64,000 nucleotides of DNA from Marinobacterium nitratireducens (GTDB lineage Bacteria; Pseudomonadota; Gammaproteobacteria; Pseudomonadales; Balneatricaceae), in assembly GCF_014645375.1 (NCBI RefSeq), contig NZ_BMLT01000002.1, positions 62,001 through 126,000 on the forward strand. The letters are read 5' to 3'. Under the pieces are notes generated by a model, which ran no database searches, was not told where the DNA came from, and saw only the letters and a program-made list of their open reading frames with translations. Positions 28,946 through 41,170 of the stretch are shown here, piece after piece. Numbering within the stretch: the first letter of the stretch is position 1; every line of letters starts with the position of its first letter. The translations under genes were made by a program, and so were the position numbers.

Positions 28946-31026
28946 TCAGCTGCCGCCGAGTAGCGAGATATCCGCCACGCCGAGGAAGAGCGCGCGCAGC
29001 TGCGACAGCAGCGTGATGCGGTTGTTGCGCACCGCTTCGTCGTCTGCCATGACCATGACCTCATCGAAGAAACGGTCGACGACCTGGCGCAGGCTGGCGA
29101 GTTTCTCGAGTGCGAACTGATAGTCGCCGCGACCGAAGGCCGGCTCCAGTTCGACCTGCAGTGCCTTGACTCGCTCGGCCAGGGCTTTCTCGGCGTCTTC
29201 GTGCAACAGCGACTCGTCGAGGCTGCTACCGGCGGCTGCGGCCTGCTTGCCGAGGATGTTGCTGACGCGTTTGTTGCCGGCGGCCAGGGCATCGGCTTCC
29301 GGCAGAGTGCGGAAATGAGCGACGGCCCGTACGCGACGATCGAAGTCGAGCGGCCGGGTCGGTCGCAGCGCCTGCACCGAGAGGAAAGTCTCGACCGGTA
29401 TCCCGGCACCCTCGTACCAGGCGCGGAAGCGCTCAAGCATGAAGTCCAGTACCCGCCCTTCCACACCTTCGCGGGCAGAGAGCTGAGAATGATTGTCCGC
29501 GGCGATCCGGAGCAGTTCCTCGAGATCGAGGTTGAGCTCCTTCTCGACGATGATGCGCAGTACGCCGAGGGTAGCGCGGCGCAGAGCGAACGGGTCCTTG
29601 GAACCGGTCGGGGGCTGGTCGATGCCGAAAAGGCCTACCAGGGTGTCGAGACGGTCGGCGATGGCGACGGCTGCACCGGTCTGGGTTTCCGGCAGACGAT
29701 CGCCGGCAAAGCGCGGCATGTACTGCTCGTCCTGGGCACGGGCCACTTCTTCCGGCTCGCCGTCATTCAACGCGTAGTGGTAACCCATCAGGCCCTGGAG
29801 CTCGGGGAACTCCAGTACCATCTCGGTGACCAGGTCGGACTTCGACAGCAGCGCGGCGCGACCGGCCCAGGCCGGAGAGCCGCCGATTCGTTCAGCGATG
29901 GCAGTGGCGAGCTTCGCCACGCGTTCGGTCTTGTCGTGCACGCTGCCCAGATCCTTCTGGAAAACGATCGCCTTGAGCTTTTCGGTGCGGGCCTCGAGCG
30001 TGGTCTTCTTGTCGGTTTCGAAAAAGAAGGCGGCGTCGGCCAGGCGCGGACGAATGACCTTTTCGTTGCCGTCGATGATTTGCTGCGGCTCCTTCGAGGC
30101 AATGTTGGCGACCGTTATGAAGTACGGCATCAGCCTGCCCTGTCCGTCGAGCAGGTGGAAATACTTCTGGTTGTCCGCCATGGTCGAAATCAGTGCCTGC
30201 GCGGGGACCTCCAGGAAGCGCTCCTCGAAGCGTCCGGTCAGGGCCACCGGCCACTCGTTCAGCGCGGTCACTTCATCGAGCAGCGCCGGGTCGATGACCA
30301 CTTCGCCACCGACCTTTTCCGCCTCGGCCAGCAGCTGACTGCGGATCAGCTCGCGGCGCTCGGCGAAGTCGGCGATGACATGGCCGTTGTCGCGTAGCAC
30401 GCGTTCGTAGTCGGTCGGTGCGATCAGCTCGATATCGTGGTTGTAGTGGAAGCGGTGACCGCGGGTCTTGCGCCCGGTCCCGACACCGGCAATGGTGCCT
30501 GCGATGACCTCGTCACCGAGCAGCATGCAGGCCCATTTGACCGGACGCACGAACTCGGTCCGGGAGGCGCCCCAGCGCATGCGCTTCGGAATCGGAAGCT
30601 TGTCCAGCGCGTTCTGGATGATGGCGGGCAGCTCGTCCGCCAGCGGCTTGGCCGCGCTTTCCTGGCGGAAGCACATCTTGCCGTCGATTTCTTCGAGCGC
30701 ATCGGTACTGGTGCCGCATTTGCGGGCGAAGCCTTCCAGCGCCTTGCTCGGTTTGCCATCGGCGTCGAAGGCGATGCGTGCCGGCGGGCCCTGAACGAAA
30801 AACAGGCTTGCCGGTATTTCGGTGGCGAGGTTTTCGATCAGCACGGCGAGGCGGCGCGGCGCGGCGAAGGCGCGGAAACGCGCGGGTGCCAGCAGTGTCT
30901 CCGCCTGCTGCCCCAGCACGGCTTCGATGCCCGAGCGGATTTCGCTTTCAAGCGCGTTGGACAGGCTCAGCAGCGCCTTGGGCGGCAGTTCCTCGGTGCC
31001 GAGCTCGAACAGGAAATCTTTTGCCA

Positions 31027-31027
<1 letters not shown>
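28946..31027 (-). CDS. glyS: Glycine-tRNA ligase beta subunit
   Basis: A 693-residue beta subunit of the bacterial alpha2beta2 glycyl-tRNA synthetase, which binds and positions tRNA-Gly. The start MAKDFLFELGTEELPPKALLSLSNAL is the family hallmark. The C-terminus has the DALR-type anticodon-binding region (FDEVMVMADDEAVRNNRITLLSQLRALFLGVADISLL). It overlaps glyQ by 1 nt (TGATG) and ends at a strong terminator. Confidence 0.97.
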
Positions 31028-32001
<974 letters not shown>

Positions 32002-32178
32002 CTATTAGTCGATTGGCCAAAATAAGAGCGGAATTATACAGGAAATCGACTGAAAACTGAGGATAGCGCAGCAATTCGGCGCGGGCCGGGAAGCTTCGGG
32101 CTGCAGGCGCAGAATCGGATATACTAACGCCCCATAACGTTATGCCTCGACCCGCAACGGAATAGGAAGGGAGCCCCT
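32002..32178. promoter_or_regulatory. Divergent promoter region glyQ / acyltransferase
   Basis: A TATAAT for glyQ lies on the minus strand at 32033-32038, and a TATACT on the plus strand at 32120-32125 could serve the acyltransferase. The -35 elements are poor in both cases. Confidence 0.4.
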
Positions 32179-33084
32179 GTGCTGGACAATCTGAAAGCGG
32201 CATTGGTGATCGCGATTCTGGGCCTGCTGGCCCTGCTGCCCCTGAAGTGGGCACATGCCCTGGGGGGCTGGCTCGGGCGCCGGCAGGCGCGCGACCGCAG
32301 CGGCAAACTCGCCGCCAACACCTGGCGGAATCTGGAAATGTGTTTTCCCGAACTGGACGATGCCGCCCGTGACAGGCTGGCAACCGAGAGCCTGGAACAT
32401 ACCGGCCGCACCAGCGCCGAGATGGGCATGTCCTGGTTCTGGTCGCCGCGGCGGAGCCTGAAGAAAGTCCGCTCGGTGCACGGTGAGGAAGTGGTGCGCC
32501 AGGCGCTGGCAGAGGGTCGCGGTGTGATACTGATGGCGCCCCACCTCGGCAACTGGGAGCTGCTCAATCTTTACGTTTCCAACCGCTATCGGCCGTTCAC
32601 CGCCATGTACAAGCCTCCGCAGCTGAAGCTGATTGACGATCTGATCCGGCGCCGGCGTGCGCGCCTGGGTACCGACATGGCGCCGGCGAACGCCTCTGGC
32701 GTGCGGATGGTGATGAAGGCGCTAAAGCGCGGCGAGATGGTGGGGATCCTGCCGGATCAGCAGCCGGATCGTTCCGGCGGGATCTTTGCGCCCTTTTTCG
32801 GCATCGAGGCGCTGACCATGAAACTGGTGCCGCAGCTGGCGCGCCAGACCGGCGCCCGGGTGATCTGCGGCTATGCCAGGCGACTGCCGAAAGGCGAAGG
32901 CTACGATATCCATTTCCGCACGGCCGAAGACGGTGTCGGTGACCGGGACCTGCAGCAGGCCGCGGCGGCGATGAACCGCTCGGTCGAGGCCTGCGTTCGC
33001 GCGCTGCCCGAGCAGTACCAGTGGGAATACCGGCGTTTCAGCGAAAGGCCCGAGGGTCAGCCGAAGCGGTATGGGAAAAAGTGA
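32179..33084 (+). CDS. Lipid A biosynthesis acyltransferase (LpxL/HtrB family)
   Basis: A 301-residue inner-membrane acyltransferase that adds a secondary acyl chain to lipid A. There is one N-terminal membrane helix (ALVIAILGLLALLPLKWAHALGG) and the catalytic HxxxxE in MAPHLGNWELLN, followed by DQQPDRSGGIFAPFFG. The start is GTG with a strong AGGAAGGGAG ribosome binding site. Which acyl position it modifies cannot be told from sequence. The same gene sits beside glyQ in Pseudomonas. Confidence 0.9.
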   Translation: MLDNLKAALVIAILGLLALLPLKWAHALGGWLGRRQARDRSGKLAANTWRNLEMCFPELDDAARDRLATESLEHTGRTSAEMGMSWFWSPRRSLKKVRSVHGEEVVRQALAEGRGVILMAPHLGNWELLNLYVSNRYRPFTAMYKPPQLKLIDDLIRRRRARLGTDMAPANASGVRMVMKALKRGEMVGILPDQQPDRSGGIFAPFFGIEALTMKLVPQLARQTGARVICGYARRLPKGEGYDIHFRTAEDGVGDRDLQQAAAAMNRSVEACVRALPEQYQWEYRRFSERPEGQPKRYGKK

Positions 33085-33158
33085 CGGGTGACGGGTGACA
33101 GGTGACGCAAGGGCGTCTTATGCGGCTAGCCTTTCACTCGTAACTCGTCACCTTTTCC

Positions 33159-34607
33159 TCAACGCCGCCAGAAGATCGGCGTGAAGAGTACCAGCAGGGT
33201 AAAGACCTCGAGCCGGCCCAGCAGCATCGCGAAGCAGAGAATCCACTTGGCGGTGTCGTTGAGGTTGGCGAAATGTGTCGAGACGCCGCCAAGGCCAGGC
33301 CCCAGATTGTTGAGCGTGGCGCCGACCGCGGACCAGGCGGTGACCTGGTCGAGCCCGGTGCCCAGCAGCGCCACCAGCATCAGTACGAAAACGATCATGT
33401 AGACCGAGAAGAACCCCCAGACCGCTTCCAGCACCCGGTCCGAAATCGGCTTGTTGCCGAGTTTCACCGGGAAGATGGCATTGGGGTGAACCAGCCGTTT
33501 GATCTCGCGATAGCCCTGCTTGAGGATCAGCAGGATGCGGATGACTTTCATGCCGCCGCCGGTCGATGCCGCGCAGCCGCCGACGAAGGCCATCACGAAC
33601 AGCATGAACGGCAGCATCACCGGCCAGTGCGCGAAATCGGCGGTGGCGAATCCGGTGGTGGTGGCAATGGAAACGACCATGAAGGCGGACCGGCGCAATG
33701 CCTCGTCCGGCTGGTAGGTGTTGGTCAGTACCAGCACGAACAATGAAATCAGCGTAACCACCACCAGCATACCGAGGTAGAAACGAAACTCCGGATCCTG
33801 GAAGTAGTGCAGCAGCGAGTGCGCCCGCCAGGAAAAGTAGTGCAGGCCGAAATTGATCCCGGATACCACCATGAAAAAGATGCAGATGGCCTCGATCGTC
33901 GGGCTGTCGAAATAACCGATGCTTTCATCGTGGGTCGAGAAGCCGCCGATGGCAACGGTCGAGAAGCTGTGGGCGATGGCGTCGAACGGCGTCATGCCGG
34001 CGAGCCAGTACCCGAGCGCGCAGGCGATTGTCAGCGACAGGTAGATGTACCAGAGCGCCTTGGCGGTTTCGGTAATGCGCGGCGTCAGCTTGGAGTCCTT
34101 GACCGGGCCGGGGGTTTCGGCGCGGTACAGCTGCATGCCACCGATGCCGAGCATCGGCAGTATCGCCACCGCCAGAACGATGATTCCCATGCCTCCGAGC
34201 CACTGCAGCTGCTGGCGGTAGAACAGTATCGAGGGCGGCAGGGCGTCGATGCCGGTCATCACCGTGGCGCCGGTCGTGGTCAGTCCGGAAATCGACTCGA
34301 ACACGGCGTCGACCACCCGCAGGTGCGGATCGTCCGACAGCATCAGCGGTACCGCACCGAAAATGCCGAGCACCGTCCAGAACAGAACCGTGATCAGAAA
34401 GCCATCACGGGTGCGCAGATCCTGATGCACCCGGTAGACCGGCAGCCACATTGCGATGCCGGTGAGCAGGGTGATGGTGAAGCCGGTCAGGAAGGCGTAA
34501 TGCGCACCGTCCTCGTAGAGGTGGGAGATCAGCAGCGACGGCAGCATCGTCAGGCTGAACAGCATCAGCAGGATGCCGAGAATTTTCAGTATTACCCGAT
34601 AGCGCAT
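33159..34607 (-). CDS. trkH: Trk K+ uptake system membrane subunit
   Basis: A 482-residue TrkH/TrkG channel-like subunit with four pseudo-repeats of membrane-pore-membrane. Selectivity-filter-like segments are ISGLTTTGATV, VAIGGFSTHD, TTTGFATADFA and TLNNLGPGL. It pairs with the cytosolic TrkA ring encoded 15 nt upstream in the same direction, so trkA-trkH form one operon end. It sits in the inner membrane. Confidence 0.96.
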   Translation of the reverse strand: MRYRVILKILGILLMLFSLTMLPSLLISHLYEDGAHYAFLTGFTITLLTGIAMWLPVYRVHQDLRTRDGFLITVLFWTVLGIFGAVPLMLSDDPHLRVVDAVFESISGLTTTGATVMTGIDALPPSILFYRQQLQWLGGMGIIVLAVAILPMLGIGGMQLYRAETPGPVKDSKLTPRITETAKALWYIYLSLTIACALGYWLAGMTPFDAIAHSFSTVAIGGFSTHDESIGYFDSPTIEAICIFFMVVSGINFGLHYFSWRAHSLLHYFQDPEFRFYLGMLVVVTLISLFVLVLTNTYQPDEALRRSAFMVVSIATTTGFATADFAHWPVMLPFMLFVMAFVGGCAASTGGGMKVIRILLILKQGYREIKRLVHPNAIFPVKLGNKPISDRVLEAVWGFFSVYMIVFVLMLVALLGTGLDQVTAWSAVGATLNNLGPGLGGVSTHFANLNDTAKWILCFAMLLGRLEVFTLLVLFTPIFWRR

Positions 34608-34622
34608 TGCAGGTCCGTCTGA

Positions 34623-35999
34623 TCAGAAGAAAGCGAGGCCTACCTGGAACAGCCGCTCGACCTCTCGGATTCGGCGTTTGTCCACCAGGAACAGGATGAC
34701 GTGGTCGCCGTTTTCGATCACCACGTCGTCGTGGGCGATCAGTACCTCGTCGTTGCGTATGATGGCACCGATGGTGGTTCCCGGCGGCAGGTCGATTTCC
34801 TCGATCGCGCGCCCCACCACCTTGGAGCTGCGCTTGTCGCCGTGGGCCACCGCTTCCAGCGCTTCGGCGGCACCGCGCCGCAGCGAGTGCACCGCAGCTA
34901 CGTCGCCGCGCCGGACGTGGGTCAGCAGCGAGCTGATGGTGGTCTGCTGCGGCGAGATCGCGATATCGATCACCCCGCCCTGCACCAGATCGACGTAGGC
35001 GGGGTTGTTGATCAGTGTCATCACGGTACGGGCACCGAGCCGCTTGGCCAGCATCGAGGCCATGATGTTGGCCTCGTCGTCGTTGGTCAGGGCGAGGAAG
35101 ACATCGGTGTCCTCGATGTTTTCCTCGACCAGCAGGTCGCGATCGGACACGCTGCCGTGCAGCACGATGGTCTTGTCCAGCGTCTTGGCCAGCAGGTTGC
35201 AGCGCTGGATATTGCGCTCGATGATCTTGACCTGGAACTGGCTCTCGATGCTGGCGGCCAGGCGGGCGCCGATATTGCCGCCGCCGGCGATGATGATGCG
35301 CTTGTAGGGGTTGTCGAGCCGGCGCAGCTCGCTCATCACCGCGCGGATATCGCGCCGGGCGGCGATGAAAAACACTTCGTCGTCCGCCTCGATCACGGTA
35401 TTGCCCTGCGGGATGATGGGCCTGTCCTGGCGGAAGATCGCCGCGACCCGGGTATCGACCGCGGGCATGTGCGCGCGCAGGTAGGAAATCTCCCGGCCGA
35501 CCAGCGGTCCGCCGTAGTAGGCCTTGACCGCGACCAGCTGCGCCTGGCCTTCGGCGAAATCCAGTACCTGCAGCGCGCCGGGGTGCTGCAGCAGGCGCTG
35601 GATATGCCGTGTCACCAGCAGCTCGGGGCTGATCAGCACGTCGACCGGTATTGCCTGATTCTTGAAGATCTCGCCGCCCTTGCGCAGGTAGTCGTGCTCG
35701 CGCACGCGGGCGATCTTGGTCGGCACGTTGAACAGCGTGTGCGCCAGCTGGCAGCCGATCATGTTGACTTCGTCGCTGTTGGTGACGGCGATCAGCAGGT
35801 CGGCGTCCTGGGCGCCGGCGCGCTCTAGCACGCTGGGGTAGGATGCCTTGCCCTCGATGGTGCGGATATCCAGCCGGTCCTGCAGTTCGCGCAGGCGTCC
35901 GGGGTCGGAGTCGACGATGGTGATGTCGTTGGCTTCGATAGCCAGATGTTCGGCGACGGTGCCGCCTACCTGGCCGGCGCCCAGCAGGATGATTTTCAT
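34623..35999 (-). CDS. trkA: Trk system K+ uptake regulatory protein TrkA
   Basis: A 458-residue peripheral protein that gates TrkH in response to NAD(H)/ATP. It is a tandem duplication of RCK halves, with [14 protein letters not shown] at the start and [13 protein letters not shown] near the middle, each followed by a TrkA-C domain. The frame is open far upstream through rsmB, but the start is ATG 35999, overlapping the rsmB stop (ATGA), which gives the standard protein length. Confidence 0.97.
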   Translation of the reverse strand: MKIILLGAGQVGGTVAEHLAIEANDITIVDSDPGRLRELQDRLDIRTIEGKASYPSVLERAGAQDADLLIAVTNSDEVNMIGCQLAHTLFNVPTKIARVREHDYLRKGGEIFKNQAIPVDVLISPELLVTRHIQRLLQHPGALQVLDFAEGQAQLVAVKAYYGGPLVGREISYLRAHMPAVDTRVAAIFRQDRPIIPQGNTVIEADDEVFFIAARRDIRAVMSELRRLDNPYKRIIIAGGGNIGARLAASIESQFQVKIIERNIQRCNLLAKTLDKTIVLHGSVSDRDLLVEENIEDTDVFLALTNDDEANIMASMLAKRLGARTVMTLINNPAYVDLVQGGVIDIAISPQQTTISSLLTHVRRGDVAAVHSLRRGAAEALEAVAHGDKRSSKVVGRAIEEIDLPPGTTIGAIIRNDEVLIAHDDVVIENGDHVILFLVDKRRIREVERLFQVGLAFF

Positions 36000-37300
36000 G
36001 GCTGTTCCCTGTCCTTTTCCAGCACAGCGTAGTAGAAACCGTCCTGTGCGCCCGGTTGCGGAAACAGCTGGCGTCCCACGGGCCGGGCCTGGCCCCAGGC
36101 GACGTCCAGCGGTCGTTCGGACGCCGCCGGGTTCGCTTTGAGAAAGCGGGCCAGCACGCGTTCGTTCTCCTGCGGAAAGATCGAGCAGGTGGCGTACAGC
36201 AGCCTGCCGCCCGGGCGCAGCATCGCCCAGCAGTTTTCCAGTATGGCCAGCTGCAGTTGCGCCAGCGTTTTCAGGTCTTCGCTGCGGCGCAGGTATTTGA
36301 TGTCGGGATGGCGGCGAATGACCCCGGAAGCGCTGCAGGGGGCGTCCAGCAGAATGCGGTCGTAGGGCTGTCCGTCCCACCAGTCGCGGCTTGCGGCGTC
36401 GGCGATGTGAAGCTGGCAGTCGAGGCCGAGGCGTGCCAGGTTCTCGCGGATGCGTTCGGCGCGGCCGGCGTCGATTTCAACTGCATCCACCGCCGCCAGT
36501 CCGGGCTCGAGTTCGAGCAGGTGGCACAGCTTGCCGCCCGGTGCGGCGCAGGCATCCAGCACCCGCTCGCCGGGCGCCGGCTGCAGCAGCTCGGCCGCCA
36601 GCTGAGCGGCTTCGTCCTGCACGCTGGCGAGCCCCTCCGCAAAGCCCGGCAGCCGGCCGACATCGCAGGGCTCGGCGAGATAGACCGCCGCCGCTGAGTG
36701 GGCCCCCGGGTGGGCTTCGATTCCGCCTTGCGCCAGCTGCTCCAGGTAGTCCTGACGGGACAGCCTGGCGAGATTGACGCGCAGCGTCATCGGCGCCGGC
36801 TCGTCATTGGCCGCCAGGATCTGCTGCCAGTCCTGCGGCCAGTTGTGACGCAGCTTCTCGATCAGCCACTGCGGGTGGTTGTAGCTAAAGGTTTCGTCGT
36901 CGGCCAGCGCTGTCAGCAGCTCGTCGCGCCGGCGCTGAAAATTGCGCAGCACCGCATTGACCAGGCCCCGGGCCCAGGACTTGTCCAGCGCTTCGGTGGC
37001 GGCGACGGTTTCACTGATCGCCGCGTGCGGTGCGACCCGGGTCTGGTCGAGCTGATAAAGACCGATCAGCACCAGGGCGCGGACGTCGCTGTCGCGCTCC
37101 CGGAAGGGCTTCTTCAGCAGTTGCTCGGCTATGCACGAGAGCTTCGGTTCATAGCGCAGCGTGCCGTAGCACAGCTGCTGCAGCAGCGCGCGGTCGCGCG
37201 GTTCGCACTGCGCCAGTGTCGCCGGCAGGGAGGCATTGAGGGAGCCGCGGTGCTGCAGCAGCGGTGCCAGGGTCTTAGCGGCAAGGGCGCGCAGGTTCAT
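35996..37300 (-). CDS. rsmB: 16S rRNA (cytosine-C5)-methyltransferase
   Basis: A 434-residue RsmB (Sun/Fmu), which makes m5C967. There is an N-terminal NusB-like RNA-binding domain, then a SAM domain with [13 protein letters not shown], the [15 protein letters not shown] motif IV and the nucleophile Cys in [14 protein letters not shown]. It overlaps fmt upstream and trkA downstream by 4 nt each, so def-fmt-rsmB-trkA-trkH is one coupled operon, as in Pseudomonas. Confidence 0.96.
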   Translation of the reverse strand: MNLRALAAKTLAPLLQHRGSLNASLPATLAQCEPRDRALLQQLCYGTLRYEPKLSCIAEQLLKKPFRERDSDVRALVLIGLYQLDQTRVAPHAAISETVAATEALDKSWARGLVNAVLRNFQRRRDELLTALADDETFSYNHPQWLIEKLRHNWPQDWQQILAANDEPAPMTLRVNLARLSRQDYLEQLAQGGIEAHPGAHSAAAVYLAEPCDVGRLPGFAEGLASVQDEAAQLAAELLQPAPGERVLDACAAPGGKLCHLLELEPGLAAVDAVEIDAGRAERIRENLARLGLDCQLHIADAASRDWWDGQPYDRILLDAPCSASGVIRRHPDIKYLRRSEDLKTLAQLQLAILENCWAMLRPGGRLLYATCSIFPQENERVLARFLKANPAASERPLDVAWGQARPVGRQLFPQPGAQDGFYYAVLEKDREQP

Positions 37301-38250
37301 GCGCCGCCCAGCCGTGTGCCGATGGCGAAGGTGTCGCGGCGGGCGTTGAGCATCGCCGCGGCGTCGAGCGCCTTGCCGCCCGGTAGCTGCACCCGGGTCA
37401 GACTCAGCACGCCCTCGCCGCAGGCGACCTGGATGCCGTCCCGGTCGGCGGCAACGATGGTGCCCGGAGGGTCATCGCAGGTCCCGTCCAGCGCTGTGGC
37501 GCCCCAGACCCGCAGGTTGTCGCCGCCGAGACGGGTGAACGCCACCGGCCAGGGGCTCAGTCCCCTCACCTGCTGCGCCAGCGCCTTCGCCGGCTGCCGC
37601 CAGTCCAGTTCGCCTTCCTGCTTTTCCAGCTTGTGGGCATAGGTCGCCAGGCTGTCGTCCTGCGGTTCACGCCGGATGGTGCCGGCGGCGATACCTTCGA
37701 GGCTGTCGCTCAGCGCTGCGGCGCCGATGACCGCCAGGCGGTCGTGCAGTTCGCCGCTGGACTCCTGGGCGCCGATGTCGCAGCGGGCCTTGAGCAGCAT
37801 GTCGCCGGTGTCGAGCCCTTCGTCCATCTGCATGATGGTGACGCCGGTTTCGGCGTCACCGGCCAGTACCGCACGGTGAATCGGCGCCGCGCCGCGCCAG
37901 CGCGGCAGCAGCGAGGCATGCACGTTGATGCATCCCAGGCGCGGGATTTCCAGCACCGCCTTTGGCAGCAACAGACCGTAGGCCACCACCACCATCAGGT
38001 CGGGTTCGAGCGCCGCCAGCTCGGCCTGGGCCTCCGGATCCTTCAGCGACTGCGGCTGGCGCACCTCGATGCCGTGCTCCAGCGCCAGCGTCTTGACCGG
38101 GCTTGGGGTCAGCTTGCGGCCACGGCCGGCCGGACGGTCCGGCTGGGTGTAAACGGCGATGACGCGGTGCGGGCTGTCGAGCAGTGCCTGCAGGCTGGCG
38201 GCGGCGAAATCGGGGGTGCCGGCGAAGACGATGTTCAGCGGCTCGGGCAT
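37297..38250 (-). CDS. fmt: Methionyl-tRNA formyltransferase
   Basis: A 317-residue Fmt, which formylates initiator Met-tRNA using 10-formyl-THF. The start [24 protein letters not shown] and the signature [22 protein letters not shown] with [10 protein letters not shown] are conserved, and a C-terminal tRNA-binding domain follows. The ATG at 38250 is preceded by GGGAG; an upstream in-frame ATG at 38265 lacks a ribosome binding site. Confidence 0.97.
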   Translation of the reverse strand: MPEPLNIVFAGTPDFAAASLQALLDSPHRVIAVYTQPDRPAGRGRKLTPSPVKTLALEHGIEVRQPQSLKDPEAQAELAALEPDLMVVVAYGLLLPKAVLEIPRLGCINVHASLLPRWRGAAPIHRAVLAGDAETGVTIMQMDEGLDTGDMLLKARCDIGAQESSGELHDRLAVIGAAALSDSLEGIAAGTIRREPQDDSLATYAHKLEKQEGELDWRQPAKALAQQVRGLSPWPVAFTRLGGDNLRVWGATALDGTCDDPPGTIVAADRDGIQVACGEGVLSLTRVQLPGGKALDAAAMLNARRDTFAIGTRLGGA

Positions 38251-38320
38251 TGGTGGAGCTCCCATCGAAAAACAGGCCTGCGCGGAGCAGACCTGTTGAT
38301 GTTACGGTACGGATGGCCGT

Positions 38321-38836
38321 TCAGACCGCCTGCTGTTCGAGGCGGTGCTTCTTCTCCAGCTTGCCGCGAATACGGTTGCGCTTGAGCGTGGAGAGATAGT
38401 CGACGAACAGCTTGCCGTCGAGATGATCGATCTCGTGCTGGATGCAGACCGCCAGCAGATCCTGGGCCTCGAATTCGAGCGCCTTGCCGTCGCGGTCCAG
38501 AGTCTTGACCCGGATATGGTTGGGTCTTGTGACGTTCTCGTAGAATCCGGGCACCGAGAGGCAGCCTTCCTGCATCTGCTCGAGCTCCTGATCCAGCACC
38601 TCGTATTCGGGGTTGATCAGTACCAGCGGCTCGCTGCGATCCTCGGAGAGGTCGATGGTGATCACACGAAGATGAACGTTGACCTGAGTCGCCGCCAGGC
38701 CGATGCCGGGGGCGTCGTACATGGTTTCGAACATATCGTCGATCAGCTGGCGGATTTCGTCAGTGACCTGCTCGACCGGCTCGGCGACGGTGCGCAGACG
38801 CGGGTCGGGGAATTCGAGAATGGTAAGTTTTGCCAT
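38321..38836 (-). CDS. def: Peptide deformylase
   Basis: A 171-residue iron/zinc peptide deformylase that removes the formyl group from nascent proteins. The three family motifs are present: [17 protein letters not shown] and [10 protein letters not shown]. It is the first gene of the def-fmt-rsmB-trkA-trkH operon, divergent from the LysM gene. Confidence 0.97.
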   Translation of the reverse strand: MAKLTILEFPDPRLRTVAEPVEQVTDEIRQLIDDMFETMYDAPGIGLAATQVNVHLRVITIDLSEDRSEPLVLINPEYEVLDQELEQMQEGCLSVPGFYENVTRPNHIRVKTLDRDGKALEFEAQDLLAVCIQHEIDHLDGKLFVDYLSTLKRNRIRGKLEKKHRLEQQAV

Positions 38837-38987
38837 GGGGTCCGTTTACAGGGTTGCAAAGTGCGCCATGAATGGCGAAATTCAACTATCAGCCTATTAT
38901 ACTGATATCATCGCTCAATGCATTGCGCCGTAGGCCTTGGAACGCTCGGTTGTAGGCGCTGAGGCAGACAAATCAAGGGAACTGGGT
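38837..38987. promoter_or_regulatory. Divergent promoter region def / LysM gene
   Basis: A TATAAT on the minus strand at 38896-38901 is a plausible -10 for def. It sits inside an imperfect palindrome (ATCAG...CTGAT, 38889-38906). The plus-strand promoter for the LysM gene is not obvious. Confidence 0.4.
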
Positions 38988-40025
38988 ATGAAGAAACTGC
39001 TGTGCGGACTGCTGACCTGTCTGCTTCTCACTGTCTCGGTCGCCAAGGCGGAGGTGCGTGGTGACGTCATTCAGCTGCGGGAGAACCATCCATCTCAATA
39101 CGTGGTCGTCAAGGGCGATACTCTCTGGGACATTTCCGGGCGCTTTCTGGCCCATCCCTGGCAATGGCCGAGTGTCTGGGAAGTAAACCCGCAGATATTC
39201 AACCCCCACCTGATCTACCCCGGTGACATCATCTATCTGACCTGGGTCGATGGTCAGCCGAGGCTGTCGCTCAAGCCCGGCACGGTTCGGCTCAGTCCAC
39301 GGGCGCGCGTTTATCCGCTCGAAGACGCCATCCCGGCGATTCCGCTCAAGGACATCATCGCGTTTCTGAGCGATCACCTGGTCGCCGACGAGGATCTGCT
39401 GAAGGCCGCTCCTTACGTCGTCGGTGGTCGCAACGACAGCATCATCGCCGGTGCCGGCGACCGTGTTTACGCCCGCGGTCAGCTGCAGTCGGAAGAGCCG
39501 CTGCAGGCGATCTACCGCGCTTCCCGCGAATATCGAGACCCGCACAGCGGCGAGTTCCTCGGCTACGAAATGCTGAAGATCGCCGACACCGAAATCCCGG
39601 CCCGCAAGGATGACATCCTGACGCTGGATCTGAAGAAGACCCGCGAGGAAGTGCGGGTTCTGGACAGGGTCCTGCCGATCGAGGAAAGCCGTATCCAGTC
39701 GCTGTTCCAGCCGGCACCGGTGCCGGCCGGTACCGAAGGCCAGATTCTTTCGGTGCTCGGCGGTGTCGCCAAGATCGGGCAGTTCAACGCCGTGGCGGTC
39801 AACGTCGGCGCGCGCAACAACGTCGAACCCGGCAATGTGATGTCGATTTACCGTGCCGGCGAGCAGGTGCGTGACCCTGTCACCGGAGAGCTGGTCTCGC
39901 TGCCGGAAGAGCATGCAGGCCTGATGATGCTGTTCAAGGTCTTCGACAAGGTCAGCTACGGCCTGGTACTGAACGCCACCAACGTCATGTCGGTCGGCGA
40001 CAAGGTTTACGAACCCGGACTCTGA
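38988..40025 (+). CDS. LysM domain envelope protein
   Basis: A 345-residue exported protein. It has a signal peptide, MKKLLCGLLTCLLLTVSVAKA, and one LysM module right after it (YVVVKGDTLWDISGRFLAHPWQWPSVWEVNPQIFNPHLIYPGD), which should bind peptidoglycan. The C-terminal two thirds have no named domain that I recognise. Homologues sit in this exact place before dprA in Pseudomonas. The start at 38988 has AAGGGA; the frame is open 51 nt upstream. Confidence 0.92.
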   Translation: MKKLLCGLLTCLLLTVSVAKAEVRGDVIQLRENHPSQYVVVKGDTLWDISGRFLAHPWQWPSVWEVNPQIFNPHLIYPGDIIYLTWVDGQPRLSLKPGTVRLSPRARVYPLEDAIPAIPLKDIIAFLSDHLVADEDLLKAAPYVVGGRNDSIIAGAGDRVYARGQLQSEEPLQAIYRASREYRDPHSGEFLGYEMLKIADTEIPARKDDILTLDLKKTREEVRVLDRVLPIEESRIQSLFQPAPVPAGTEGQILSVLGGVAKIGQFNAVAVNVGARNNVEPGNVMSIYRAGEQVRDPVTGELVSLPEEHAGLMMLFKVFDKVSYGLVLNATNVMSVGDKVYEPGL

Positions 40026-40034
40026 TTTCTTACC

Positions 40035-41141
40035 ATGAGCAGCGATCCAAGGGACTGGATCGCTGCAAGCCTCCTGCCGGGAATCGGCGCTGTAGGACTG
40101 AAACGGCTTGCAGCGGCGCAGGTCCCGCCCTCCCGACTACTCGATGCCGACAGCGAAGCGCTGTCGCTTAGCGGTGCCCGCGTCGATACGGTGCGAGCAC
40201 TGGATGCTCTGGCTGCCGGCCGTGGCGAACCTGCCGAGCGCCTCGAGCGCTGCCTGGAATGGCTGGATTCCGGTGCGGCGCGTTGTCTGTGCCCCGATGC
40301 CGAGGACTACCCCGCCCTGCTGTGGCAGATTCCCGATCCGCCCCCGCTGCTGTTCGTGCGCGGTGATGCCGGTTGCCTGGCGATGCCGCAGCTGGCGCTG
40401 GTCGGCAGTCGCCATGCCAGCCGTGCCGGCGCCGCCAATGCCTACGCCTTTGCCCGTGCGCTGAGCGAAGCGGGGCTGGTGATCACCAGCGGTCTGGCGC
40501 TGGGTATCGACGGCGCGGCGCACCAGGCGGCGGTGGATCGCGGTGCGGCCACGGTGGCGGTGTTCGGCACCGGGCTGGATAGGGTCTACCCGCGCCGTCA
40601 CCGCAAACTGGCCCAGACGATCCTCGATACCGGCGGTGCCTGGGTCTCGGAGTGCCTGCCGGGTACCGCCCCCCTGCCGGGCAACTTTCCCCGTCGCAAC
40701 CGCATCATCAGCGGCCTGAGTGCCGGCGTGCTGGTGGTCGAGGCGGCGCCCCGCAGCGGCTCGCTGATCACGGCCCGGATGGCGCTCGAGCAGGGGCGCG
40801 AGGTCTTCGCGATCCCCGGATCGATTCAGAACCCCGCGGCTCATGGCTGTCACCGGCTGATCCGCGAAGGCGCGGTGCTGGTGGAAACGGTGGCGCACGT
40901 GATCGAGCAGCTGGGGCCGTTGCTCGGCAGCTATCTGCCAGCGGAAACGCCGGCGCCGCTGCCCCAGGGCCTGTCAGAGCCGGAGGCCAACTTGCTCGAT
41001 AAAATGGGGTATGATGTCGCCGGTATTGACCAGCTGGTGGTACTCACCGGGCTATCGGCGCCGGAGCTGATGCCGCTGCTGGTTTCTCTGGAACTCAAGG
41101 GCGCGATCGAGCCCGTGGCCGGCGGCTATCTGCGCCGGTAA
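40035..41141 (+). CDS. dprA: DNA processing protein DprA
   Basis: A 368-residue DprA/Smf, which loads RecA onto incoming single-stranded DNA during transformation. The Rossmann-like core is seen in LVGSRHASRAGAANAYAFARAL, TSGLALGIDGAAHQAAVDRG, FGTGLDRVYPRRHRKLA and SEPLP-like SECLPGTAPLPGNFPRRNRIISGLS. A C-terminal winged-helix region (NLLDKMGYDVAGIDQLVVLTGL) is present. It follows the LysM gene by 9 nt. Confidence 0.96.
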   Translation: MSSDPRDWIAASLLPGIGAVGLKRLAAAQVPPSRLLDADSEALSLSGARVDTVRALDALAAGRGEPAERLERCLEWLDSGAARCLCPDAEDYPALLWQIPDPPPLLFVRGDAGCLAMPQLALVGSRHASRAGAANAYAFARALSEAGLVITSGLALGIDGAAHQAAVDRGAATVAVFGTGLDRVYPRRHRKLAQTILDTGGAWVSECLPGTAPLPGNFPRRNRIISGLSAGVLVVEAAPRSGSLITARMALEQGREVFAIPGSIQNPAAHGCHRLIREGAVLVETVAHVIEQLGPLLGSYLPAETPAPLPQGLSEPEANLLDKMGYDVAGIDQLVVLTGLSAPELMPLLVSLELKGAIEPVAGGYLRR

Positions 41142-41170
41142 GGGCGGGCGCCTGTGGCTCGTGACACTAT